From the NCBI GenBank assembly GCA_012295275.1, contig CM022674.1, positions 499,001 to 540,000 on the forward strand: 41,000 bases of DNA, in the 5' to 3' direction. The notes below the pieces were generated by a model. That model saw nothing but the letters and a program-made list of their open reading frames with translations. It was not told the origin of the DNA and did no database searches. The DNA is from Chrysomallon squamiferum. Taxonomy: Eukaryota; Mollusca; Gastropoda; Neomphalida; Peltospiridae. The position numbers and the translations under genes are program-made. Positions 31,751 to 41,000 of this stretch are shown piece after piece. Numbering within the stretch: the stretch's first letter is position 1; each line of letters starts with the position of its first letter.

Positions 31751-32695
31751 ATATTTTGTTCTGGATTGTTTGTTTCATTGTATTTCTTGTTGGGTTTTTC
31801 TTTTTTGCTGTTTTTTTTAAAGTTTGTTTTGGTTTTGCTCTGTTTTTTTGTTTTTTTTTACTTTTGCTTTAATTCTTATTATTTGTTAAACTAAATTTCA
31901 TTTTATTTCATTTCATTTCATTATTGATTTGTCAGTTTTCAATACAAATTTTTTTTACTCTATTCCGTAGAGACTGAAAAGTGATGTTTCTATTAGATAA
32001 AGCTTGGAATGAAAGATAAAAAGAATCAACAGAAAGGAAGAATGATGGAAAATTAACAAAAACAAAAACAACCAATAAAATAAAGAGAAGAAAAATATGA
32101 AAAGAACAGAAGAAAAAAAAAGTAAAAAAACAGAAAACTATGTCAAAACAGAAAAATAAAATTAAAAAAAAAAAAAAAAAAAAACAAAATGGAAAACTAA
32201 ACAAAAAATATAAAAAAAAATATATAAAAAATAAAGACAGAAAAGAAAAAAGTAATTTGAAAAAACATATTTTGTTATATTTACAATCACATTCAGTAAT
32301 GAAACTTCAGCTGAAACCAAATCATAAATTTGTTCCTGTATTCAGCCATAATCAAAGTTTTTTGAAAATGTTTTTATTGGATTTGTGATTAATCCAGTAA
32401 TCAAAATATAATTAAAATAAATTTAAATAAATTTATAAAGCGTCATTATCATTTTTCAAACTATAAAACAACTATGTATAATCAAAATATTTAAATTTGT
32501 TAAATATATAATAAATGCAATATTCACACTTCAAAATATAATAAATAAAATATTTATAAACTATATAATTAATGGAACACTGACCTTTCAAAACAATTTT
32601 TTTAGAAAAACAACAACAAATATTTATTAAATGTATAATTAATGCATTTCAAAATATAATTAAAAGAAATTTTACTACATTTATAGTAAAAATAT

Positions 32696-32696
<1 letters not shown>

Positions 32697-32732
<36 letters not shown>

Positions 32733-32740
32733 TAAAAAAA
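32697..32740. repeat. (AAT)n microsatellite
   Basis: About 12 AAT units followed by A-rich sequence. The surrounding 32000-32700 is A-rich AT DNA with no gene seen. Confidence 0.95.
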
Positions 32741-33208
32741 CTAATACTAAATTAACACAATAACATCAGCAGTATTACTTACTACAACTCAAATCCAAGA
32801 TGGGTTTATAACAAATTCCAACAAGGAATGAAAAAAAAGCAACAAAACCGTAACAAGAAAGCCAATATTTCTACAAAGACAAACAATCTTCTACAGATCT
32901 CCTCGGAGTACTTTAGATATTTGCTCATCTGCAATTACAGATTCTTTATTCCATAAGGTTCACTTTCTTGTCTTCATCAATCAATTATAACAGCAATTTG
33001 TCAGCCAGAGGCAGAGAGCAACACAGACCGAAGCTCGGTTCTTACTGTCCAGATTTAATTTATGGAAAACAGATTTATGTAACGAGTTGAAAGTGAAACT
33101 GAATTTGAAGAAACTGTAATCTTCATGCAGAGCGGTGTGTTTGTGCGTATGTGTGTGAGTACGTGTCCAAACAGCATGAAGTCAATTGTTTATTCTGAAA
33201 ATGCATGC

Positions 33209-33374
33209 ATGCATACACATACATACATGCATGCATACACACATACATACATACATACATCATACTATATATATATATACACACACATACATACACAAAC
33301 ACATACAAAAGACAGAGAGAAATCAGCATATGGACATACATATACAAATACATACACACATACACACACATACG

Positions 33375-33428
<54 letters not shown>

Positions 33429-33484
33429 TACATACATATATACACACACAAACACATACAAAAGACAGACAGAAATCAGCATAC
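33209..33484. repeat. (CATA)n/(CA)n with a duplicated 38-bp segment
   Basis: The segment ACACAAACACATACAAAAGA continuing to AATCAGCATA occurs at 33293-33330 and 33446-33483, differing at one base, on either side of a (CA)n run. Confidence 0.9.
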
Positions 33485-33639
33485 AGATAGGTCTGTTATG
33501 CAATTTATAAAATTTCACCAACAAATTCCTATAATATGATACATACTTCAGAAAAAAAAACCATTTAAAAACACACAAAAAAAAGAAGAAACAATAACAA
33601 TGATGAATCAGTGACATCAGAACTCTTCCCTCTAAATAC

Positions 33640-34080
33640 AATTTATTCTGTAATGAAACCAGCTGAAACATGAGTTGAATTTCTTCATACGTTATATATC
33701 CATATTTAATCTCTGTTATGTACTGGCATGCAACAGTAACCAAATCTGAACATGCAACAAAACCCAAATTTAATTAGCATTTCGTTATTTATGCAACTGA
33801 ATGAAACTAAAACCACATTTGTAGGCAACAACCAATGTAGTAACAATTTTTAATCCGATTGAAGCAGGCGACAATTTGAAAATTAGGATATCCAGTTTGA
33901 TTAGGTAGCAAATTTATGCAATGGCATGAAATACAAGCCGGTATTTAACTACAGTAAGCTAATTAATTAGTTTTAAATTTATTAATGAGATGACACAGAA
34001 GGGGAGTTCAAAAGGTGTGATATCAAAATTCAACATACGTGATGTATTTGTAGTGACAGCTTGAAACACTAACCATGGTA
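33640..34080. promoter_or_regulatory. Non-repetitive AT-rich island with TAAT and TTATGCAA motifs
   Basis: It lacks simple repeats and contains ATTTATGCAACTG, AATTTATGCAATGG, GCTAATTAATTAG and AAAGGTGTGAT (T-box-like). On the minus strand part of it is open (33767 downward, MGFVACSDLVTVACQYI) but matches nothing I know. Confidence 0.25.
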
Positions 34081-34102
34081 ATGTTATTCAAATCTGAGAG
34101 GT

Positions 34103-34265
34103 ATATGTTCACAAAACTTAAACAGAATGTTCACACATTTCAAAAGAAAATTCACAGTTTCAACAGAAAAAAACTTTAAACAGAAAGTTCACACTTCAAC
34201 AGACAGTTCACACACTTAAACAGTTCACAGATTTAAACAGACAGTTCCCCATTTGAACAGACAAA
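34103..34265. repeat. Degenerate tandem repeat around AACAGACAGTTCACA
   Basis: Five to seven imperfect units of about 22-30 bases, such as TTCACACATTTCAA, AACAGAAAGTTCACA, AACAGACAGTTCACA and AACAGACAGTTCCCC. Confidence 0.75.
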
Positions 34266-34379
34266 ACACACACACACACACATTTCAAAACAACGTCCAG
34301 ACATTACTACATTCACAGGAAAACGAAATATTAACACGATGAAAAATCTGTGATTACAAAATCACTGATTACAACAGTG

Positions 34380-34620
34380 GGAACTAATGTGCTTCCTTGA
34401 GAAAAAACGGCCATATTTATCGATTTGTCATTAAAGCTCGTGTGAGAGCAAAGTGGACAGCTCGAAGCAGGAAAGCAGTATCAAGGTATGTAAAGTAATG
34501 AGATTAGCATGATCAGACCCCACTCGTTTCCACTGAGATAAATTCAATTGCAAATTACTTCCTTGCCCGGTTTGCTTTTTCATCACAGTTGCAAGCAATC
34601 TGGAAGCTGTATAAAGTTTG
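34380..34620. promoter_or_regulatory. Non-repetitive island, candidate enhancer
   Basis: Mixed composition. It contains CCATATTTATCGAT, TAATGAGATTAGC and CAATTGCAAATTAC. No open frame is worth calling. Confidence 0.25.
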
Positions 34621-34744
34621 TTGTTGTTTTTTTTTGTGTTGTTTTTTTCATGAAAAACCAGAATGTTTGAGAAAATTGTTCAGGAAAGTTTGATAATGAT
34701 ATGTGATGAATTTCAGCATTTGTTTTTGTTTTGTTTGTGCTGGT

Positions 34745-34860
34745 TTTTTTTTTTAAATTTTTTTTTTTTTTTTTTTTTTTTTTGTTATTGTTTTTTTTTT
34801 GAGGGGGATGGGGGATTTCAAGTTTTGTTTTTTTTTTGTTTTTTATATTTTTTTTTTATT
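34745..34860. repeat. T-rich low-complexity tract
   Basis: T runs of 9-26 broken by short G-rich inserts (GAGGGGGATGGGGGATT). Confidence 0.95.
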
Positions 34861-35339
34861 TTTGGTTATTCTGAATCTCAGTATTTTCTACTCTTAAACT
34901 TGATACATTAAACAATTGATTTCAAATTTGAAAAAAAATAAAAAAATGAAACAGATTTGCAAACTTAGATTTCTGATTGTTTTTAATAATGTTTTTATAT
35001 TTTTATATTAACAGAAATGATTTATATTTACTCATAACCTGACTGTTGAATTCTTTATAAGACTTTTATTTCTTATTACAATCAAATTTTAGTATGGAAG
35101 ATAATTCTAAAATTTTAAAGTTATGTTATGAAAAATCGGAGAACAGTTTCAAATTGTAAATATGTTATTTAAATTATGTTTATACAACACAGGTAAATTT
35201 TAACAAAATTCATATAAAATAAAATGCATACAAACACATACAGAAGACACATCTGCACAAACACACACACACACACACACACACACATGCAAAGGTAGAG
35301 TGCATTTAGTTCATAGTATCAGCTGCACTTTATAATTTC

Positions 35340-35730
35340 AAAGGGAGATAATTCAACAAGAGTTCAGAAATGATTTTTTTTTTTTTTTTTTAAATAAATA
35401 AAAATAAATATTCTCCTTTAAATATTGATACCAGTGCTGGGAGCAAATCCTATTTTATACTTAAAAGCAAAAAGGGAGACCACTCTCTCTCTTAGACATC
35501 CTAAAATGTTCTGAAGTGAAAACATGTTTAGTACATGCCCAAAGCAACACCAGGGGACGTAATTATTTTCTACAATCGAAAAAGAATTTATTACATTTTA
35601 TATTACACAAATATGAAAAGCATAATAAGGAGTAGTTCTTACGTATGTCTCAAAAGCTAAATTTAAAAGAGAAAAATCTATATTCTTTTACAAAAGAAGT
35701 GGGTGCCAGGGGAGATAACCATCGTGGTTT
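35340..35730. repeat. Dispersed AAAGGGAGATAA-type motifs
   Basis: AAAGGGAGATAATTC (35340), AAAGGGAGACCAC (about 35470), CAGGGGACGTAATT (about 35551) and CAGGGGAGATAACC (about 35707) recur in otherwise unrelated sequence. A related AAGGGAGGTAACTC lies at 24860-24875 and reverse-strand forms lie near 8.9-9.0 kb. Confidence 0.5.
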
Positions 35731-36096
35731 CCCAGAATCAGAGAAGAAGCCATAAAAACATTTCTCTTTCATAAGTTTGTAATTCTTGCCTGAAGAAATT
35801 TAACTGACTGAAATTTCTTTTCTAATAGCTGACAGGTTTGGCTCTTATCAGTACAATTAATATTTTATTATTATATTATTATTATTATTTTTTATTATTA
35901 TTATTTTATTTTTTTTGGCTTTTAATAACATGATATGTTATGTTATTATTACTTATGTATTATTACAAATATGGAAATGTTCTGCTGTATATTTGCACTG
36001 GTTCTTTAAAATAAACACATTGTTCAGAGACAAAACAAATAAATAATTAAAAAGTAAATAAAAACACTATATCCATTTTGACCACATTAGCTAGTA

Positions 36097-36250
36097 CTGA
36101 TTGCTGATTGGCTAATGCTAATTAGATGAAATTGGTGCCAACTGCTGATTGGCTAATGCTAACAAGATTCCACTGGTAGTGATTGCTGATTGGCTGAGAC
36201 TAATAAGATGAACCTGGTACTGATTGCTGATTGGCTAATTCTGACAGGAT
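36097..36250. repeat. Four-copy 41-bp tandem repeat containing CTGATTGGCT
   Basis: CTGATTGGCT begins at 36104, 36145, 36186 and 36227, exactly 41 bases apart each time. The unit reads GATTGCTGATTGGCTAATGC, then TAA.AAGATGAAACTGGTA with variants. Each unit carries an inverted CCAAT box (ATTGG). Confidence 0.92.
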
Positions 36251-36509
36251 GAAAATGTCATTTTCATTAATATATTGAGAAAAAATACAATTATGAGTGT
36301 GGGAGACAGTTAAAGTATTTTGATCTGTGTTATTCGTATTTTAAGTTTTTAAATATCAAAGGATGGGCACAGTATATTTTTGAGCATTAATGAAAATGGC
36401 ACCAATATTGAACAAAGGTTTCTGTATTATTAATAACAATGATAACAATATTGTAACAGTACCACCAGGAACTACGCCAGTAACAATAAAAAAAAACAGT
36501 AGTAATGAC

Positions 36510-36765
36510 TTTAACACCAATAATAATAACAACAGCAACAACAAACGAACTACCAGTATTAGCAACAGCAACAACAGCAACAATAAGATTAACTGTTAAC
36601 TGTAATAACAACAGCAACAGCAACAACAGCAACAACAGCAACAATAAGACTAACTGTTAACTGTAATAACAATAACAACAGCAACAGCAACAGCAACAAC
36701 AGCAACAACAGCAACAATAAGATTAACTGTTAACTGTAATAACAATAACAATAGCATAGCAATGA
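36510..36765. repeat. (AACAGC)n tandem repeat with three AATAAGATTAACTGTTAACT blocks
   Basis: CAATAAGA begins at 36581, 36642 and 36715, each followed by TTAACTGTTAACTGTAATAA and separated by AACAGC/AACAAC runs of varying length. Confidence 0.9.
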
Positions 36766-36879
36766 CAATTTATCCATAATGAAACAAAATAAAAATAAAA
36801 TAATTTTTTTGAAAAAACGTTAAAAAATAAAGAAGAAGAAATAAAAAAGTTTTCAACAAATTTGTTTTAAACATTCTGA

Positions 36880-37057
36880 GAAGTGGCTATCTGCGACTTT
36901 CTGCTTTCAGTGACCGGTTGTTTTGTATGCGCGACACAGCGGTTTAAACCAACACTGATTGTTAAAAAGCGAGAACACCCTGCGGCTCCGAGTTTGAAAA
37001 CCAGAATAAAGAGTCGCGTTCGGATTAGCCACAAGAAAAATATTTGTCCTCGAGAAG

Positions 37058-37102
<45 letters not shown>

Positions 37103-37130
37103 AAAATAAAAAAATAAAAATAAAAAAAAA
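36880..37130 (+). other. CpG-rich patch ending in a 43-base A-run
   Basis: From about 36880 to 37056 there are at least ten CpG dinucleotides in AT-rich surroundings, with no simple repeats. It is followed directly by A43 (37058-37100) and TAAAAATAAA units. This could be a retroposed fragment with its poly-A tail, or, read on the minus strand, part of a promoter or 5' UTR. Its plus-strand open frame (MAICDFLLSVTGCFVCATQR) has no recognisable family. Confidence 0.35.
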
Positions 37131-37172
37131 GAAAGAATGAAAGTATTTTGTTATTGGATAATGATTTTTATC

Positions 37173-37183
37173 ATCACCATCAC

Positions 37184-37222
<39 letters not shown>

Positions 37223-37365
37223 TTCATCATCATTATTATTATTATCATATCATTATCATTATCATTATTATCATCATCATCATCATTATTATCATTATTA
37301 TTATATTAATTATTATCATTATCATTATCATTATCATCATCATCATCATTATTATTATTTTATGT
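37173..37365. repeat. (CAT)n/(TTA)n microsatellite
   Basis: Pure CAT for about 45 bases, then mixed CAT, TTA and CATTAT units. Confidence 0.97.
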
Positions 37366-37957
37366 AATTAATGGATTCTTATTTCTTTTATTTTATTTTA
37401 TTTTTTGCCTGCCTGCACCTTCGTGGTAATTATTTCTAATTATTATCTCATTTACAAAGATAAGAAAAGTTTTTCTGAAACTGACATTTAACATCACCTT
37501 TAACTACAAAACAAATAAAAAATATTTTTAACATTTTCTTCCAATTTTTTTTCTATTTTTTTTTTACCTGTAACAATTTACCTATTACACTCTTAAAGAT
37601 AAAAATATATATATACCTGTCTGAAAATAAATGATATTTCCATTAAGCATCAACCTCAAGGGAAATTGTTTTCCCAGGTAAAGAAATAGCTGAAAGGTAA
37701 ATGTATTTCTGTGACGTCAAAAGTGATAAAATAATATTTTAATCACCTTTGCAGGTATCAATGAAGAATTTCTAATTATATTAGTTATAGCAAAGAGAAG
37801 AAACATTTGGAGAAATCTATTTTTGTGTCTGTGTCTGGTGTTTGTTTGTGTTGGTGTGTTTTATTTATCTATGTATTTGTTTAATAAAATGTTCATCTAT
37901 CTGCTAATGAGTTTGCAAGCATAGATGCATTATTTCAGAGAAGATGTACTGATTTGT

Positions 37958-38129
37958 GAGTGTGTGTGTGTGTGTGTGGGTGGGGTGTTCATGTGTTTGT
38001 GTGTGTGTATGTGTGTATATGCAAGTGTGTGGATATGTGTATGTACATATATGTGTGTCTGTTGTATAATCTACATCTGTGGATGTACATCTGTGCTTGT
38101 GTCTGTGCTTGTGTCTGTGTGGATGTACA

Positions 38130-38165
<36 letters not shown>

Positions 38166-38268
38166 ATATGTCTATTATATCAGATAAGTTGATTAATATC
38201 TATATATGTCTATTATATCAGATAAGTTGTATTGTGTGTGTATATGTGTGTGTGTGTGTGTCTGTGTG

Positions 38269-38313
<45 letters not shown>

Positions 38314-38335
38314 TGTGTGTGTGTGTGCATGCACA
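37958..38335. repeat. (GT)n arrays with a duplicated 26-bp segment
   Basis: GT runs at about 37958-37978, 38132-38164 and 38237-38328. ATATGTCTATTATATCAGAT plus AAGTTG is repeated identically at 38166-38191 and 38204-38229. Confidence 0.95.
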
Positions 38336-38798
38336 CTGTATTAACTATGAGTCTATTCCTGTCAGAAGATATTTATGTTTTGAAAACAATAAAATAAAAA
38401 AGAAGGTATGTCTGTTATTTCAGGTATGTTTTATTAAAAGCTGGAGGATTGAAATTATCACTATTTTTATTTTGCTTGAGCATGTTGGTATGTATGTATG
38501 TATGTATGTGTTTGTCTGTTTGTCTAAATTGTATGTAGATGCATGTGTAGGCACATATGAACTTGTATCTGTATCTCATTAAAGTATATAGTTACATTAA
38601 TTACATAAAATAAAAAAACTATTTACTTTGATAATGTACACAGCTTCATGCTAATACACTGCATGCATGTGGGGGTTGGGGGTTATTTTTACGCAAACAC
38701 AAAATATGTAAATGAGATAAACACACGATAAATATTTACACAAACGTGTGTCTACTTTTGACACACATACTGACAGTCCGAAGAATTCAATTCATGTG

Positions 38799-38812
38799 GT
38801 TTCCACGGCAAC
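38799..38812. promoter_or_regulatory. X-box-like motif GTTTCCACGGCAAC
   Basis: The right half GGCAAC fits the RFX X-box half site exactly and the left half has one mismatch (GTTTCC). The neighbourhood (38750-38840) is non-repetitive. Confidence 0.3.
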
Positions 38813-39053
38813 TGCTTATTATCAAAAAGTGATAATCAGTTGAGTGAGATAACATGGTTTTGACAGCAGCATGTAATAAAAAAAAAAAACTCAAAGTGAT
38901 ATCAACACAGACAAACTGCTGTATGACGGACAGACAGACAAAGGATGCTTTCATTCCTCATGTTAAATACTCTTTAGATTCATACCAGACTTTTATACCA
39001 CAATTATTTTCTATTTGAGTGTGTGTGTACTGAATTGTAAACATGCAGAGCTA

Positions 39054-39056
<3 letters not shown>

Positions 39057-39115
<59 letters not shown>

Positions 39116-39150
39116 ATCTCTATTATTATTATTATTATTATTATTATTAT
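39057..39150. repeat. (CT)n then (ATT)n
   Basis: About 50 bases of CT and about 28 bases of ATT. Confidence 0.97.
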
Positions 39151-39509
39151 CAACATTACTGTCATCATCACCATAGTCATCATCAATTATCAGAGAATAT
39201 GTGTTTTGTTATTAGATAACAAATAACAATAATAATATTAATTACTGCAGAAACATTAATACATAACAGCAACAATTTGTAATACTATCAATTAATACTA
39301 CATGTTTACCTGCTACTGTATATGTAATACAATATATATATATATATATACTTATTAAATACTTTGTAACACAATGTAAATATCTTCATTCAAGTTCTGT
39401 AATTCAAAGATTATCTAATACACACATATTTACCTGATCCATGTTATATATTTACCTATTAAATATTATATATTATCAAACAGCCTATTATATATGTGTT
39501 TGTGTGTGT

Positions 39510-39511
39510 AC

Positions 39512-39591
<80 letters not shown>

Positions 39592-39670
39592 GATAATATC
39601 CTGCTGCAAATGTCACATAAACTATAATTAAAATAACATGATATATATATATATATATATATATATATTA
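39510..39670. repeat. (AT)n and (AAT)n runs
   Basis: AT runs near 39517-39552 and 39641-39668 with an AAT run between them. A separate short AT run lies at 39333-39350. Confidence 0.95.
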
Positions 39671-39689
39671 CTGAGATCGTATTTCACCT

Positions 39690-39930
39690 GTGGTGTTTTT
39701 CCATTACTGGCAAAAGGTGAAAGAAAGTATACTGTAATTAAAGGTAAATAACAGCTGATAGATGATAGCATCTAGTTTTATCAGGTTTACTGAATTTGAT
39801 TCGACCATCTGGTTATCTTAAACATTAACATTTAGCCCCAGTTGCAGCATTATCAATCTGCCATTAGCTAAACGCCTGGCACAGTGTTTATGTGAGAAGC
39901 AGGAAGACACAGGATCTATTCATCTGAGCA
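39690..39930. other. Non-repetitive island
   Basis: Mixed composition between repeats with no open frame worth calling. It is a candidate conserved noncoding element only on grounds of complexity. Confidence 0.25.
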
Positions 39931-39944
39931 GAATATACTTATTT

Positions 39945-40098
39945 GTTGTTGTAGTAGTTGTTGTTGTTTTCTTGTTATAGTAGTAGTGGTAGTAGAAGTA
40001 ACAGCAACAGTAACCATAGCAGTAGTAACAGCAACTTGTTACAGTTGTTAACCATAGCAGTAGTTGTAATACATGTTAGTAGTTGTTGTGTAGTAGTT

Positions 40099-40154
<56 letters not shown>

Positions 40155-40160
40155 TGATGT
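39945..40160. repeat. (GTT)n/(GTA)n array
   Basis: GTT and AGTAGC units end in a pure (GTA)n of about 55 bases (40100-40155). Confidence 0.97.
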
Positions 40161-40811
40161 AGTAGTAGTAATAGTCAAAGTTGTAATAGTATTTAATTAA
40201 AAATATATACGTTTTATGCAGGGACCCACAAATGTTTTCTAAAAGGTGATGTTTATGTTTAATTCTTTTTTGTTTTTTAAATAAGAAATGTATACTGTTT
40301 ATTAACATGATTTTTTCTCTTATTCATATACATATATACCTTTACCTCTTAATTATCTACATTTTTACCAATATTCCCTGGAAAAAAGGTTTTCTTTTTT
40401 AATTTCATTTTTATTTTTATTTTTATTCCACATTCAATTTACACACGAACACTTTCTCACCTTTTTAGCTTTTACTCACACAGTAATCTTTCGCACTGTT
40501 TTTCTTTTCTCATTATCTCACCTGTATCACACAACACACCTGTGTGTGTCACTGCCCACAGACAGTACAGTGATACCAAAAACTCACATTAAACGGGTTT
40601 CCACTTAAAACATATATTTGCAAATAACCAAGATATACACACACGTTACCACTCACCTCACAGAGTACACCATATCATATTTTTATTAGTTTGTATATAC
40701 CATACCATAATATATATATATATATATATTCCTATTAAATGGTTGACTGCTAAGTGTATCTTTATGAATAGCTGCTGTTGACAATAACGCAGTGTTACAT
40801 ACTGTCTGCAT

Positions 40812-40825
40812 GGAACAGCTGTTCC
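40812..40825. promoter_or_regulatory. Perfect 14-bp palindrome GGAACAGCTGTTCC with E-box core
   Basis: The CAGCTG core in AACAGCTGTT is the favoured site of class II bHLH factors (MyoD/Ascl class). It lies in a repeat-free stretch at about 40735-40960. Confidence 0.35.
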
Positions 40826-41000
40826 TAACATACAGGCAATAAATATGGTAATAAGATTTCATTCTGGAGGTGGTTTCTGCGATCAAGTGTGTTAGTTTAT
40901 CACAAACTGATCTCGAGAAGGAAGCGTCTTGATCAATCAGTTGTGTAAATCTACATAAAATGTTTCAAAAGAAAAAAAAAAAAAAGATTCCATGGGCTTG

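Noticed and set aside
33520-33767. Minus-strand open frame MGFVACSDLVTVACQYI as a PDE9A first exon
   Set aside because: It has no similarity to PDE9A N-termini and no donor in the required phase; kept only as a non-repetitive island.

Overview
The window reads as a piece of an animal nuclear genome. It is very AT-rich, introns outnumber exons, every exon ends in GT-AG splice sites, and simple repeats are extremely abundant. The only gene I can support is on the minus strand: the 3' two thirds of a PDE9A-type high-affinity cGMP phosphodiesterase. The protein looks invertebrate. A recurring AAAGGGAGATAA-like motif, which I associate with molluscan genomes, plus the microsatellite load suggest a lophotrochozoan, probably a mollusc and possibly a cephalopod. 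That assignment is inference.

Layout, in minus-strand (sense) order. From 41000 down to 25029 lies at least 16 kb of presumed first-intron DNA. I find no N-terminal PDE9A exon there, so the start codon is probably beyond 41000. Exon A (25028-24879) encodes the N-terminal regulatory segment. An 8.5 kb intron full of CA/GT, GA and polypurine repeats follows. Exons B to I (16368-10253) are compact, with introns of 0.3-1.7 kb. They encode the coiled coil, the linker and most of the catalytic domain, including the HNFKHC and [10 protein letters not shown] metal-site motifs. Two versions of the next exon follow (J1 8537-8433; J2 7118-7014), then K (4769-4623, with the invariant nucleotide-selecting Gln) and L (4329-4177, C-terminus and stop). 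Reading phase is continuous across every junction. The joined product is 493 residues when one J exon is used, which fits PDE9A lacking only its extreme N-terminus. Below 4177 is 3' UTR or flank containing a degenerate 60-77 bp tandem repeat.

The most notable feature is the J1/J2 pair. These are tandem, equal-length (105 bp), same-phase exons that are 77% identical in protein. Both encode the catalytic helix that carries the metal-binding Asp (DISNE). This is the signature of mutually exclusive splicing inside a PDE catalytic core and would give two enzyme forms.

The rest is noncoding. Dinucleotide CA/GT arrays are nearly absent from the exon-dense 1-18.9 kb and dense from 19.2 to 38.3 kb, in both orientations. 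Several higher-complexity islands stand out as candidate regulatory elements: about 6.1, 20.4-20.6, 27.5, 28.5, 30.4, 33.7-34.6, 36.9, 39.7 and 40.8 kb. Two further islands in the intron after exon E could be unrecognised exons. Nearly all other long open frames are translations of microsatellites.
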